A DNA stretch of 28,719 nucleotides, from the NCBI RefSeq assembly GCF_014647655.1, contig NZ_BMPP01000024.1, positions 1 to 28,719 of the forward strand. Reading direction: 5' to 3'. Positions 1 through 8,070 of this stretch are shown one piece after another. Under the pieces are notes generated by a model that worked only from the letters and a program-made list of their open reading frames with translations, had not been told where the DNA came from and made no database searches. The translations under genes and the position numbers were made by a program. Each line of letters begins with the position of its first letter. The first letter of the stretch is position 1. Source of the DNA: Deinococcus malanensis. Lineage in GTDB: Bacteria > Deinococcota > Deinococci > Deinococcales > Deinococcaceae.

Positions 1-1
1 G

Positions 2-469
2 CGCCCGGACTTCGTGGACATGGTGGCTGAGACCTTACGTGAGACCGGGCTGCCGGCGTCGTGCCTGGAGCTGGAACTGACCGAGCGGGTCGTGATGAAT
101 GACGTTGAGGAATCCGTGTCGCGGATGACGAGCTTTCGTGATCTGGGCGTGTCCATCGCGGTGGATGATTTCGGTACCGGGTATTCGTCCCTCAGTTATC
201 TGCCACGCTTACCGCTGAACGTCCTCAAGATCGACCGGGCGTTCGTGAGGGATCTGCACTGCTCGTCTCCGACTTTTCCAGTGGCGAAGGCCATCATCTC
301 CCTCGCGCAAAGCCTGGGGCTGATGACCATCGCGGAAGGCATTGAAACAGGTGTGGAGTTGGCGGTCCTGAGGGAGTTGGCGTGTGACGTGGGACAGGGG
401 TACCTGTTCGCGCGGCCGCTACCGGCCTCCGAAATGCACTTCGGCCGGGAAGGCAACCGCAACAGCTGA
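2..469 (+). CDS. EAL-domain c-di-GMP phosphodiesterase, C-terminal part
   Basis: This is the C-terminal portion of an EAL-domain protein; the frame is open from base 2, so the start lies outside the window. EAL enzymes hydrolyse cyclic di-GMP to pGpG. Visible family motifs, in order, are LELTE, the metal-binding DDFGTGYSSL, LKIDRAFV, AEGIET and the closing QGYLFARPLP. All conserved residues expected in this half of the domain are present, so the domain looks catalytically competent. The protein ends about 20 residues after the RPLP motif, as usual for a C-terminal EAL domain. Whether a GGDEF or sensor domain precedes it cannot be seen. Two diguanylate cyclases further right would make the opposing reaction. 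Confidence 0.93.
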   Translation, partial: RPDFVDMVAETLRETGLPASCLELELTERVVMNDVEESVSRMTSFRDLGVSIAVDDFGTGYSSLSYLPRLPLNVLKIDRAFVRDLHCSSPTFPVAKAIISLAQSLGLMTIAEGIETGVELAVLRELACDVGQGYLFARPLPASEMHFGREGNRNS

Positions 470-1090
470 GGAACAGCGAAATTTCCTGATGTGATTGTAC
501 GGACCTTTCTGAACGCGGGTTGCCCCACCTGCGTGCCTTCAGCGAGGCACTCCGGGCATACCAGGCCACGCCTGCCTTCACGCGACTTCAGGCGCTCGTC
601 CAACCGGAAGGTGTTGATCACCCGGTGTAGGGTGGACTGGCAATAAGCACGCAAGATCTGGGCAGCATGGGATGCTGAGCGCGAGCCCTACCCCTCTCAC
701 CGTCCGGATCACCCCGTGACCACCTCACGCAGGCTCTCCACTGTCCGCGCGTCCTCATGGTTTCCGGCGTGTCGACACGCGCGACTGGATGACCCGGCCG
801 CGGCGCGGGTACTGGCCGACACGTACACACGGCAGTTCTTTCAGCCGCTCCTTGAATTCAAGAACGAGCCTCAGGGTCTCCCGGAAGCTGCGGGGGCGAC
901 GGTTCCCCGAGGTTCTCTGGAAGCAGCGCGGAACATAGAGGCGCATTTCGGCGGCATACGACCGCCACCGGGCTGGCCAACACGGAACCCGGGAAGTCCG
1001 GGAGCCACCATAAAGCGGCCCAGCGACTGCAGAGGTTTCTCTCGGAAAGCACCTGGAATCCGGATGCGCTGCATCAGGCCAGGCTGGACC
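470..1090. other. gene-poor stretch, no supported gene
   Basis: About 620 bp without a convincing gene. Several overlapping open frames exist on both strands, but none has a ribosome binding site, a recognisable domain or a sensible composition. A minus-strand frame around 510-654 contains a CPEC motif and could be a scrap of a former gene, but no family can be named. Confidence 0.5.
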
Positions 1091-1333
1091 TCATGCGTAC
1101 CACACAACGTACGAATAGAGCAGGTTGAGCATCGCGCCATGGAGAGCGAGTTCAACGCCTTGTTCGTAATCGTCTACATTGGGGTACGCCGCTCGTACGG
1201 CTTGAAGGTTTTCCCAGATGGCGCCTGACATCACCTCGAACTCGACGGTGCGGACGCGTTCGACCCAGTCGCGTGCGCGGATCAGCAGGACGGCGGTGGC
1301 CACCAGGAGGTCAATGTAGGCGAGGGAGGCCAC
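1091..1333 (-). CDS. hypothetical protein, 80 aa
   Basis: Small uncharacterised protein. It starts with GTG at 1333, preceded by a strong GAGGAGG ribosome binding site with about 6 nt spacing; this is the main reason to believe it. The sequence has a hydrophobic N-terminal stretch (LLVATAVLLI), then an acidic, helix-prone middle and a hydrophobic end (LNLLYSYVVWYA). No family was recognised. It begins 63 bp downstream of the glycoside hydrolase stop on the same strand and may be cotranscribed with it. The short hydrophobic segment could be a membrane anchor, but this is inference. Confidence 0.6.
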   Translation of the reverse strand: MASLAYIDLLVATAVLLIRARDWVERVRTVEFEVMSGAIWENLQAVRAAYPNVDDYEQGVELALHGAMLNLLYSYVVWYA

Positions 1334-1396
1334 CGTGCGCCTCCTCGCCTACCCGTTGGTCCTCAGGGCTCTTTCAGCACCATCGGTCCTGGTGGT

Positions 1397-3217
1397 TTAA
1401 GGAGAGAACAGTTTACCGGAGGTGCCGTACGCCCGCGCTTCGAGGAGTTCCACTGGGGCGGTACTGGCAGCGGCCGTCAAACGCCACTGTGCTGAGACTT
1501 CAGCTGTGGACAGATTCAGGCTGTACCGGCTTCCATTCTTGATGGAGTACAGGTTCAGTGCACCCCCATTCACTTTGAACGTGACCGCGCGGTTGGCCAG
1601 CTCGAAGCTGACCGGAACGGGCGCTGTTCCCAGGGCAGAGTCTGGGCGGGTCCGCGCGGTTTCAACGTTATTGACAAAGACCCGCCAGACTTTGCTGTAC
1701 TCCTCCCGTCGCAACTGGATCACCTTGGGCGTCGCAGCAGCTGTCGTGATTCCCACCGCGACACCATCATGAGCCGGAGTACTGGGCTGACGAATCCTGA
1801 CAGCGAGCGTAACAGGATGGACGTACCGAAGCGGCTGACTGGCGTACGACCCTCCTGTGTCAAGGTTCACGCCAGCCGGCAGAGGGGTGGTGCCATCCAG
1901 GCCATTGATCTTCCCGCCGGTCACTTGACCATCGACCAGCGACACCGGAGCTTCTCCCAGACGTGAATACTGTTTCGTAAAGGCCTGGGCAAAGACCGAA
2001 GCTGCCGCTGAAGCTTGACCATAACCGTCGATCAGCCCAAACGGATTCCGGTAAGCCCCTGGCAGGTGATCATACGCAGCCCACGCGATCAAACCGGAAA
2101 ACCCGTACTTCTCCGCCCAATAGACGCTTTCCTCTACGGCGCGCTTCTGCATTTCGGGCGTACTGGGGGTGGTGGGCCGCAATCCGAGCGGCAGATCCCA
2201 CTGCATTCCAGGAACGATCATGCCACTGTCATCGTTGTACGACGGCCAACCGAGTTCTGAGAGGACCATCGGCTTGCGCGCAATGTTGTGGTCGCTGATA
2301 TAGCGGTAGATCGTTGCGGGCACCGCGTACGGCCAGAAACCGTTGTCGGCCCACAGGTAGCTGTTGAAAAACAGCGCGTCGGACACGTCATAGATCGACT
2401 GGTGTCCCACAGGGGCCCCTTCAAATCGCTTAAAAGTATTGTCAAATGCTGCACTGTTCACGTAGACACCCAAGCGGGGCGCCTCGGCTTTGATGGCCTG
2501 TTTCAGGCGGCTCATCCACGTGAGGATCCGGCCTGCAACGTCCGGATCAGCCCAGGCGCCGAACCCATCTGGCTCATTCTTCAGATTGAGGCCCCGCACA
2601 TTGGACTTTCCAGCCAGCAGCCGGACAATCCAGCGGGCGTAAGCCTCATGGTAGGCGTAATTGGTCTCCAGCGTGGTCCAATCAAATCCGCCATTATCGG
2701 CGGTCTCCATCTCCATAAACAGAGTAGGGACGACATCCAGGCCTTCACTGGCGGCAAGGTCAATAAAGCGGGCGACGGTCTGTAACCGAGCGTCATTGAA
2801 TGTTCCCTGTCCGTCCGTAAAGCCCAGCTGTCCCCAGGCGCGGTATTCGTTATCGTAGAAGAGGAAGACGCGCACAGTGTTGATGTTCAGCTCCCTTTTC
2901 ATCTGCTGGAGATCAGCTCGAATCTGCTCGTCCGTCAGTTCTCCGCGTTCGTATTCCCCCCACCAGCAGGGATTTTTTGCCAGCCGGGGCCAGTACATCG
3001 CTCCCTTCATTGGCCCTCCACTGCTGGTGAGCTCACTACTGGTCATCTGCGAAGCCTGCACGTTTATTCTTGATGACACCTCTGCTGGACTGGTCGGTGC
3101 ACTCGTACAGGCGGCCAGCAGTAATGCAATAAGAAGGAAGGGAGTGTACCTGGCCTTGGTTTGATCGAACGAGGTCCGTGGGGACGGACGGACGGACACA
3201 CTGGATCTAATTGGCAT
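1397..3217 (-). CDS. exported lipoprotein glycoside hydrolase (clan GH-A, cellulase-like)
   Basis: Predicted surface lipoprotein of 606 aa with a TIM-barrel glycosidase domain. The start chosen is ATG 3217, which has GGAGA about 6 nt upstream; GTG 3250 and ATG 3229 lack a binding site. Residues 25-37 form the hydrophobic core and lipobox (LLLAAC, Cys37). The barrel spans about 70-415. The KNEP motif gives the likely acid/base Glu215 and LSELGWPS the likely nucleophile Glu321, the two-glutamate arrangement of clan GH-A retaining enzymes. The last ~190 residues form a separate beta-rich region that may bind carbohydrate. The exact GH family and substrate cannot be read by eye. Its upstream region shares conserved blocks with the protease gene at 19571-20440. 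Confidence 0.85.
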   Translation of the reverse strand: MPIRSSVSVRPSPRTSFDQTKARYTPFLLIALLLAACTSAPTSPAEVSSRINVQASQMTSSELTSSGGPMKGAMYWPRLAKNPCWWGEYERGELTDEQIRADLQQMKRELNINTVRVFLFYDNEYRAWGQLGFTDGQGTFNDARLQTVARFIDLAASEGLDVVPTLFMEMETADNGGFDWTTLETNYAYHEAYARWIVRLLAGKSNVRGLNLKNEPDGFGAWADPDVAGRILTWMSRLKQAIKAEAPRLGVYVNSAAFDNTFKRFEGAPVGHQSIYDVSDALFFNSYLWADNGFWPYAVPATIYRYISDHNIARKPMVLSELGWPSYNDDSGMIVPGMQWDLPLGLRPTTPSTPEMQKRAVEESVYWAEKYGFSGLIAWAAYDHLPGAYRNPFGLIDGYGQASAAASVFAQAFTKQYSRLGEAPVSLVDGQVTGGKINGLDGTTPLPAGVNLDTGGSYASQPLRYVHPVTLAVRIRQPSTPAHDGVAVGITTAAATPKVIQLRREEYSKVWRVFVNNVETARTRPDSALGTAPVPVSFELANRAVTFKVNGGALNLYSIKNGSRYSLNLSTAEVSAQWRLTAAASTAPVELLEARAYGTSGKLFSP

Positions 3218-3243
3218 GCAGGTCTCCATTGAGCTGGGCTTAT

Positions 3244-3272
3244 CATTCACTCGGCAGGTCCCAGGTGACCGT
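3244..3272 (-). promoter_or_regulatory. conserved upstream block A (glycoside hydrolase copy)
   Basis: A 29-bp block lying 27 nt upstream of the hydrolase start codon. It matches the block at 20467-20495, upstream of the protease gene, at 26 of 29 positions, at the identical distance from the ATG and in the same orientation. The core on the plus strand is CTCGGCAG followed by CCAGGTGACCGT. It lies either in the promoter or in the 5' leader; sequence alone does not decide. Each copy can be read as a short peptide ending in LPSE, but the frame is closed by stops on both sides. Confidence 0.65.
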
Positions 3273-3344
3273 TGATGGGACAGGCTTCAGTGCGCCTCAG
3301 AGGCGAATTGCGCCGTCCGGTCCGCTAAGGAACAGGTTCGCTTG

Positions 3345-3373
3345 CATTCTTGAGGTGAGTTCATGGTGCGCTC
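3345..3373 (-). promoter_or_regulatory. conserved upstream blocks B and C (glycoside hydrolase copy)
   Basis: Block B (3345-3363, CATTCTTGAGG...GTTCA on the plus strand) and the adjacent block C (3364-3373, TGGTGCGCTC) match 20631-20649 (15 of 19) and 20662-20671 (9 of 10) in the same order. They lie about 130-155 nt from the hydrolase start, against 190-230 nt at the protease. Probably part of a shared promoter or activator region; no known motif was recognised. Confidence 0.45.
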
Positions 3374-3566
3374 TTTATTTTCATGATTCAAGACTGAATG
3401 CATCTTCATTAACTGGCAATTTCAGTGAGTAGCCCATAGTCAGGCGCAAATAGACATGATGACAGGAACGGCTGCTCGCACCCGCAGCATTTCCTGCCTA
3501 GTAAGCTCAAACTACGATGTAAGGGTGACCCAATATGAGGCTCTTCCGGCATTTCCGTGCAGCGGG

Positions 3567-4190
3567 TCAGCTGGCGAGTAAGACGCGCTGACGCAAGGTT
3601 TCGAACGACCCTTGCCCATACATCTGGCGTTTAATCAGCTTGATTTATTCGCGATGCCTTCCGCTGGCCCATTGCTCTACAGTAGGGTCATCGCGGCCAG
3701 GAGCGCTTTGCGCTCCCGGGTGAGGCTTATCGCCACTATTTGAAGATGAGGCAAGCCGCATCCTGCGGCTTGCTGTAACCACCGATCTAGCTGGTCGGTG
3801 TTCCCCTGCGCAAAAAGCATGCGGAATTTCATTGCCAGGTGACGCATCTGGCGTATTGGCGGGCACTTCTCCATCAGCACGTCCAGCAAGTTCCGGTCAT
3901 CACCACCAAGGGCAGCCTCGTCCTTCAGGAGCAACCAGACGACCTGACCCGCGAGAAAATCCGCACGCCGCCACCTGGATGAATCAGTCGGTGTAGGCTC
4001 TGCAGGACCTGCCGCTTGCTCCGCTTCTTCGATCTGGCGTGAAAGTGTCCACTGATGAACGGGTGAACGCGGTTTTCGAGTTGTACGCCCGGCCGATGAT
4101 GCTTCGGGCCACACGGCTGGGCTGAACCCCTGTGACACGCACGCATTGAGGCTGGTGACACCGCATGCTGCTCGAGCAGCTCGTCTCTCA
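3567..4190 (-). pseudogene. decayed ISL3-family transposase, C-terminal part
   Basis: Remnant of an ISL3-type transposase read leftwards. The frame around 4138-3695 carries the family pattern W-x-QG...VHQW, then VVWLLLKDE and FRMLFAQGNTDQLDRWL. The conserved end (SNGPAEG...IKLIKRQMYG...FETLRQRVL) is recognisable only after an in-frame TAG near 3682 and a frameshift near 3632. No zinc-finger N-terminus, full catalytic domain or inverted repeats were found, so the element is broken and cannot move itself. The 300-odd bp between it and the hydrolase start hold the conserved upstream blocks and no gene. Confidence 0.8.
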
Positions 4191-4238
4191 TACCATATTG
4201 CGGATCAGGTTGACTGAACATTGAAGTATTTTGTGTAC

Positions 4239-5327
4239 ATGCCGCAGATTGTGTCGCTCGCCAACGATCTGCTTTTGAATTTCTCGGTGTTGATTGCCGG
4301 GCTGTTTGCTATCAGTCTCACCTTCCGGCAGCCTGACTGGCCGGAATCCTGGCGACGGATCTTGACGCGGTACCTCACCAGTGTCACGACCGCCTTCCTA
4401 CTGATGATCAACACCGTGTCTGTCGCGTCCGGCCTGTCGTTCGACTTCCGTTCGGTGCTGGTGGCTCTGGCTGCCCAGCGCAATGGGGTATTGGCAGGGC
4501 TGCTCATCGCCCTGCCCATCGGCGTATACCGCTTGTACGTGCGTGGGCCTGCGGCCTTTCCTGGAGTGCTGAACCTCGTGCTTGTGGCCCTGCTGGCAGG
4601 AAAAGCGACCGGGCTTTTCCGCTTGATGCCTCGCTGGGAGCATTCGATCCAGACCACCTGTCAGCAGGCCGTGCTGACCTTCCTGACGGCCAACTTAACG
4701 GTGTTTGTCGCCTTCTGGCTGGTTGGGCGTCCCCCCGCAGACGCCCTGCCGGTGTATGTGGTTTTTTCCAGCATCAGCGTGCTAGGTATGGTGGTTGGGG
4801 AATACGTGACTTACACCCGATTGGCTGCCCTGGCCCGCGCCCAGTCCCTTGAACAGCTCGCGTACGTCGATCCATTGACCGGAGCATTCAACCGCCGTAT
4901 GTTTGACGAGAGCCTCCGGGAGTTTCCTCCTGGATCCTTTTTGTTGCTGCTTGATCTTGACAGATTCAAACGCATTAACGACACCTACGGGCATGTCGTG
5001 GGTGATCAGGTGCTCATCTGCCTTGTGCAGATGTTGCAGGCGGAAATACGGTCAGTGGACCGGGTGTATCGTTTGGGGGGCGAGGAGTTCGGTGTGCTGC
5101 TTGCTCCGGGAAGCGCTGAGCAGGTTCGTATGAGGGTGGAGCGTCTGCGGGCTGAGGTAGAGCAGTCCCTCGCGACCAAGACTGGGTTGACGGAGGAGAC
5201 GATTACTGTCTCGGGCGGTTTGGTGCTGATCGTGGAGGAACCACGTACCGCTCTTGCCAACGCAGATCGCCTGCTGTACAGCGCGAAGGCGGCGGGGCGC
5301 AACATGATCCTGTCTAATCTGCGTTGA
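4239..5327 (+). CDS. diguanylate cyclase with 5TM-type membrane sensor
   Basis: Makes cyclic di-GMP from two GTP at the inner face of the membrane. Residues 1-190 resemble the LytS-type 5TM receptor: several hydrophobic helices with the DFRSVLVALA...GVYRLYVRG pattern typical of that domain. A GGDEF domain follows: LDLDRFKRIND, then RSVD, then LGGEEFGVLL. The GGEEF active-site loop is intact. RSVD sits exactly five residues before it, so the product-inhibition I-site is present. ATG 4239 is preferred because the sensor begins directly after it; TTG 4221 would add six residues, and neither has a clear binding site. The last bases overlap the converging small frame at 5314-5445. Confidence 0.92.
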   Translation: MPQIVSLANDLLLNFSVLIAGLFAISLTFRQPDWPESWRRILTRYLTSVTTAFLLMINTVSVASGLSFDFRSVLVALAAQRNGVLAGLLIALPIGVYRLYVRGPAAFPGVLNLVLVALLAGKATGLFRLMPRWEHSIQTTCQQAVLTFLTANLTVFVAFWLVGRPPADALPVYVVFSSISVLGMVVGEYVTYTRLAALARAQSLEQLAYVDPLTGAFNRRMFDESLREFPPGSFLLLLDLDRFKRINDTYGHVVGDQVLICLVQMLQAEIRSVDRVYRLGGEEFGVLLAPGSAEQVRMRVERLRAEVEQSLATKTGLTEETITVSGGLVLIVEEPRTALANADRLLYSAKAAGRNMILSNLR

Positions 5328-5445
5328 TCAGTAACAGGCGGAGCGGCGGCAGGTCTCGACCCGTGATCGGGTAAGGCAAATCTGTCTGCCAACGTGTCCC
5401 CAGTGTCACCCGTTCTTCGGCGCTCTGCACTTTGCGGCGGGTCAT
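5314..5445 (-). CDS. small hypothetical protein, 43 aa
   Basis: A 43-codon frame starting at ATG 5445 with a strong GGAGG binding site about 6 nt upstream. The product (starts MTRRKVQSAEERV, ends LRLLLINAD) is polar with a short hydrophobic end and matches nothing I recognise. It overlaps the diguanylate cyclase stop by 14 bp, convergently. Its binding site forms the 3' arm of a 9-bp hairpin (5452-5488) lying between it and the ScyD/ScyE-like gene. The frame may therefore be translationally controlled, or it may be a chance frame behind a terminator. Confidence 0.45.
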   Translation of the reverse strand: MTRRKVQSAEERVTLGTRWQTDLPYPITGRDLPPLRLLLINAD

Positions 5446-5451
5446 AAAAGC

Positions 5452-5488
5452 CTCCTTCCGGCCTGATTCCAGGGTAAGACGGAAGGAG
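5452..5488 (-). terminator. hairpin with T run: terminator of the ScyD/ScyE-like gene or RBS-masking element
   Basis: Perfect 9-bp inverted repeat: CTCCTTCCG (5452-5460) and CGGAAGGAG (5480-5488) with a 19-nt loop. On the minus-strand transcript the 3' arm is followed by GCTTTT, giving a terminator-like shape 36 nt after the upstream stop codon. The same arm supplies the GGAGG used by the 43-aa frame, so folding would hide that site. Confidence 0.6.
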
Positions 5489-5524
5489 TGCCTCGTTATG
5501 CCGCCCCGCGCGCCAACTGATCCA

Positions 5525-6493
5525 CTAGCGTGGGTTGGCGATGTTACCAACCGTCCAGACTTCCCCATTGAGGGTGGTGATAAATGCGGTGTTCCCGATG
5601 ACTTCGAGCGAGGTTGGCCGGTCAAGTGCGGAGGCGATCACCTCGAAAGTGCCGTCCCCCTTAGCCCGCACGAGCGAGCCGGTATTCGGGTGGGCTGGTG
5701 AGCCGACCTCCACCCCGTCCCACACGCCCTGCGACAGACCAAAGAGCATACCGACCGGCCCGAACTCCACGTCCAGCAGCATCCTTGCGCCAGCGGCCAC
5801 CACGGTCACGGGCGCCGATCCTGAGGTGAAGGACACGGCCCGGCCCGTCTGCGGCTCGTGGGGGATGGGTCCAGGCTCGGCCATGAACACGGTGGTGCCC
5901 ATGACTTCCAACCCGGTCGGGACGGTGTTGCCGAACACCCGGAAGACGGAGATCTGACCTTCACGGGTGACCCTCAGGACCCGGTTGTGGTGCCCGTCGC
6001 TGACCAGGAACGCTCCACCATAGAGTTCCAGGGCGTACGGGACGCCGGTGGGAACAAAGAACTCGGTGGCCGGTGGGTTCACGAGTGCGAACGCGCCCAG
6101 GTCAGCGACGAGGGTGAAGGAAGTGGGACTCTCCATCCGGTACAGGCCCACTTTGCTGCTGCCGCCCACGTCGGCGGCGACCAGGCCCACCAGAGCGTAC
6201 GCGGTTCCGTTCAGGAAGATGACGTCCACTGCCCCGCCGAGCCCAATGACCGGGAGGGGGAGACCGCTGGCGAAGGTAGTGAGAGCACCCGTGGTGGGGT
6301 CGATGCGCACGATCCGGCCGGCGGCGGGTTCGGTGACATACAGCCCGCCATCGGGACCAACGGTGCTGCCCTGGGCATTTTTCAGGCCGGTGACAAGACG
6401 CTCTGGTGCGGTGGGAGCGGCCAGCGGGGTGGTGGTGCACGCCGCGAGGAGCAGGGTGGTGAGGGTGAGGGCGGTCAGCAGGACTGTTCGCAT
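5525..6493 (-). CDS. ScyD/ScyE-like beta-propeller lipoprotein
   Basis: Predicted exported lipoprotein of 322 aa. The N-terminus (MRTVLLTALTLTTLLLAAC) is a lipoprotein signal with the lipidated Cys at 19. The rest is made of repeats of the GLYVTEPAAGRIVRID and AFLVSDGHHNRVLRV kind, typical of six-bladed SMP-30/NHL-like propellers, and the overall organisation matches the ScyD/ScyE family. That family is named after scytonemin genes of cyanobacteria; in other bacteria its role is unknown, so no function in pigment synthesis should be assumed. ATG 6493 is preceded by AGGAGG at 6 nt. It stands alone, with a hairpin after its stop. Confidence 0.85.
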   Translation of the reverse strand: MRTVLLTALTLTTLLLAACTTTPLAAPTAPERLVTGLKNAQGSTVGPDGGLYVTEPAAGRIVRIDPTTGALTTFASGLPLPVIGLGGAVDVIFLNGTAYALVGLVAADVGGSSKVGLYRMESPTSFTLVADLGAFALVNPPATEFFVPTGVPYALELYGGAFLVSDGHHNRVLRVTREGQISVFRVFGNTVPTGLEVMGTTVFMAEPGPIPHEPQTGRAVSFTSGSAPVTVVAAGARMLLDVEFGPVGMLFGLSQGVWDGVEVGSPAHPNTGSLVRAKGDGTFEVIASALDRPTSLEVIGNTAFITTLNGEVWTVGNIANPR

Positions 6494-6614
6494 GGTGTTC
6501 CTCCTGGAGCGTAGGACACGAGGGCGCAGGTTCCGGGCCTCACGGCAGGGCGAAGAGGTCGTTCAGTGCCACCCTGCCGTCCTGGTCTCTGTCAGGGCCG
6601 CGCTCGTCAAGGAA

Positions 6615-6854
6615 TCAGAGGGCCTTGCACATAGCTTCATTGAGCCTATGAATGCCTTGACCGAATTTCCCACTATATGTCTGAGCGTATTTACCGAGTC
6701 CCATGCCAAACGTTTCCTGTGTCGCATGAGCAGATAAAGACAAGAAAGCTCCTACACATCCATTGGCCATGGTATCGGTTCTGGTCGTAGGTATAATCAC
6801 CATGGCGGCTGTAAAGATACCTGCACCGACGAAAGAAATCTTACGTTTAAACAT
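6615..6854 (-). CDS. small exported or membrane protein, 79 aa, unknown
   Basis: Starts at ATG 6854 behind GGGAGGA with 6 nt spacing. The N-terminus (MFKRKISFVGAGIFTAAMV) is a positively charged, hydrophobic signal-like segment. The mature part is short, glycine-rich (GMGLGKYAQTYSGKFGQG) and contains two cysteines that could pair. No family was recognised. Base composition is visibly A/T-richer than the surrounding genes, suggesting later arrival. The shape resembles small secreted peptides such as bacteriocin precursors, but no export or immunity gene is adjacent, so that is only a speculation. Confidence 0.5.
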   Translation of the reverse strand: MFKRKISFVGAGIFTAAMVIIPTTRTDTMANGCVGAFLSLSAHATQETFGMGLGKYAQTYSGKFGQGIHRLNEAMCKAL

Positions 6855-6875
6855 AGCTATCCTCCCAAAACACAG

Positions 6876-7089
6876 GGCATCTACGAGGGAATCGGTGGTT
6901 TAACTGCATATAAAGATGAAATCCAGACGAAATTAATTCCAAACGACAATCATGTTCGTCTCGGCTTTGAATTCGAAGGTGGCCGGGTGACCAGGGTAAG
7001 TGCGGTGGGCTCACCCTGGTTTTGATCCTGAAGAGGTCAAGGTCGCCCCCTACATCGACCTTAAAGTGAAGGACAAAGACCTCACATAG
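6876..7089 (+). pseudogene. frameshifted coding remnant
   Basis: Reads as coding on the plus strand: a first piece containing GIYEGIGGLTAYKDEIQ and HVRLGFEFEGGRVTRV stops at TGA near 7023. In the next frame it continues as DPEEVKVAPYIDLKVKDKDLT to a TAG at 7087-7089. No start codon is visible and the 5' end runs into the promoter region of the 79-aa gene. Family unknown; probably the C-terminal end of a lost protein. Confidence 0.4.
6990..7020. repeat. 8-bp inverted repeat
   Basis: Perfect arms ACCAGGGT (6990-6997) and ACCCTGGT (7013-7020) with a 15-nt loop, followed by TTTG on the plus strand. It lies inside the frameshifted remnant. Possibly a weak terminator; no long T run. Confidence 0.45.
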
Positions 7090-7107
7090 GCGTCTTTCCC
7101 TTTCAAC

Positions 7108-7419
7108 TCACGGGCACCGTCGGACTGTTAAGCCTTGCTCACATCCAACAGCCGGCTCCCATTCTGCGGTTATCGATTCACACGAACTGTTGCTGCACTG
7201 GTTGTTGGAGTGATCTCTATGTGGATTTTCACCGTATAATCCCAAGATCGACAAGCCAACGGCCCCAGACTTATTAAGTCGAGCTTCTTTTAATATGTTC
7301 CGTGATTCGCTTACAGTAGTCCGCATAATTCCTAATTGCCCGATCACATCATCCTTATCCCCTTTACTTAAGGCGTCGACAAATCTCATACCTGCTTTTG
7401 TTACAGCGCCGACGATCAA
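7108..7419 (-). CDS. small hypothetical protein with glycine-rich start, 103 aa
   Basis: Open frame on the minus strand whose only start after the preceding stop is TTG 7419, with AGGAGG 10 nt upstream; the spacing is long and the start weak. The N-terminal part (LIVGAVTKAGMRFVDALSKG) is hydrophobic to amphipathic, followed by a charged helix and a Cys-containing tail (NNQCSNSSCES). The frame stays open upstream of the TTG and encodes a Gly/Ala-rich hydrophobic stretch up to a TAG near 7513. The true protein may therefore have lost its start. Low-GC patch like the 79-aa gene; family unknown. Confidence 0.3.
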   Translation of the reverse strand: MIVGAVTKAGMRFVDALSKGDKDDVIGQLGIMRTTVSESRNILKEARLNKSGAVGLSILGLYGENPHRDHSNNQCSNSSCESITAEWEPAVGCEQGLTVRRCP

Positions 7420-7813
7420 ACCGCCACCGCCTCCTACGCCAATAGCGACGTTTGCGGCTGCAGCGGGGTGATGGTGGCCCTTTGAGCCTAAGCTCCACTG
7501 CTGGATCCCGACACCCTAGTTCTGAGTAGGCAAAGCGCTACCTAAAATTAGGTAGGACCTGTTTGATGCAGAGGAGCACCCGTCACGTTAGGAATGCACC
7601 GTGACAAGACAGCAACAAGCATCTGCTTCATCAGGAGCCGGCAGTGATGAGGAACGCCACACGACCTCCTGTTGCGTGCTCCAAAAGTGCCCCATAACGG
7701 TGTCGACATGACGAATCCACCTGGCAATCTCACCCTAAACCCAAACAACCGCTTTCAAGAGGTCAGCTTGGCGTTGCAGCTCCGCCCAGACCTGTTGCCT
7801 GATACCTTTCGCT
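7420..7813. other. no supported gene; small palindrome and coding scraps
   Basis: Nearly 400 bp with no gene. A minus-strand segment near 7740-7815 reads like a scrap of coding sequence (RQQVWAELQRQADLLKAVV) but has stops on both sides. Confidence 0.4.
7538..7555. repeat. 18-bp dyad, operator-like
   Basis: CTACCTAA and TTAGGTAG separated by AA form a perfect 8-bp inverted repeat. It looks like a repressor-type operator or small hairpin, but no intact gene begins beside it. Confidence 0.45.
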
Positions 7814-8059
7814 TCAGGTGCATTTTCTCAGTATGTTGGGGTGGTGCATGTGATCATCCACGAGCATGCTGAGGACGGCCGAGAGGTTCTTCAGGACATC
7901 CTCTTTCTCTCCGTTGGTCTTCCCGATGCCGCCGTGACCGCGCAGGGTGACGAGTTGTGTCCAGCCATGGAGTAGCGCCTTGAACTCCCTGACATGCTGC
8001 TCCCGACCGAGGAGGGGGGTGAGGGCCGCTGGAAGCGCTGCCAGCTGCTGACCGTTCAT
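7814..8059 (-). pseudogene. truncated STAND/LuxR-type regulator
   Basis: The first ~50 residues (LPAALTPLLGREQHVREF, then TLRGHGGIGKT) are the N-terminus and P-loop of the same type of STAND ATPase regulator as the intact gene at 8436. Directly after the GKT of the Walker A motif the sequence departs into unrelated residues and stops, so the NTPase, TPR and DNA-binding parts are gone. It keeps a leaderless-type promoter (TACACT, 5 nt before ATG). Its first bases, ATGAACGG, are the same as those of the intact divergent paralogue. Probably a deletion remnant of a duplicated regulator. Confidence 0.7.
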
Positions 8060-8064
8060 ATTTC

Positions 8065-8070
8065 AGTGTA
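8065..8070 (-). promoter_or_regulatory. -10 box of leaderless promoter (truncated regulator)
   Basis: TACACT on the minus strand, separated from ATG 8059 by 5 nt (gaaat). No ribosome binding site fits between them, so transcription would begin at or near the ATG. Confidence 0.5.

Noticed and set aside
3229..3250. Longer starts for the glycoside hydrolase
   Set aside because: No ribosome binding site before GTG 3250 or ATG 3229, while ATG 3217 has GGAGA at the right distance and gives a normal signal peptide length.
3244..3290. Short peptide ending LPSE encoded in both copies of block A
   Set aside because: In-frame stops lie shortly upstream in both copies and there is no start codon, so a leader peptide is unlikely.
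4205..4657. 150-codon minus-strand frame
   Set aside because: Antisense to the membrane part of the diguanylate cyclase; no motifs.
5858..6737. Two long plus-strand frames (218 and 229 codons)
   Set aside because: Antisense to the ScyD/ScyE-like lipoprotein; low-complexity composition and no start signals.
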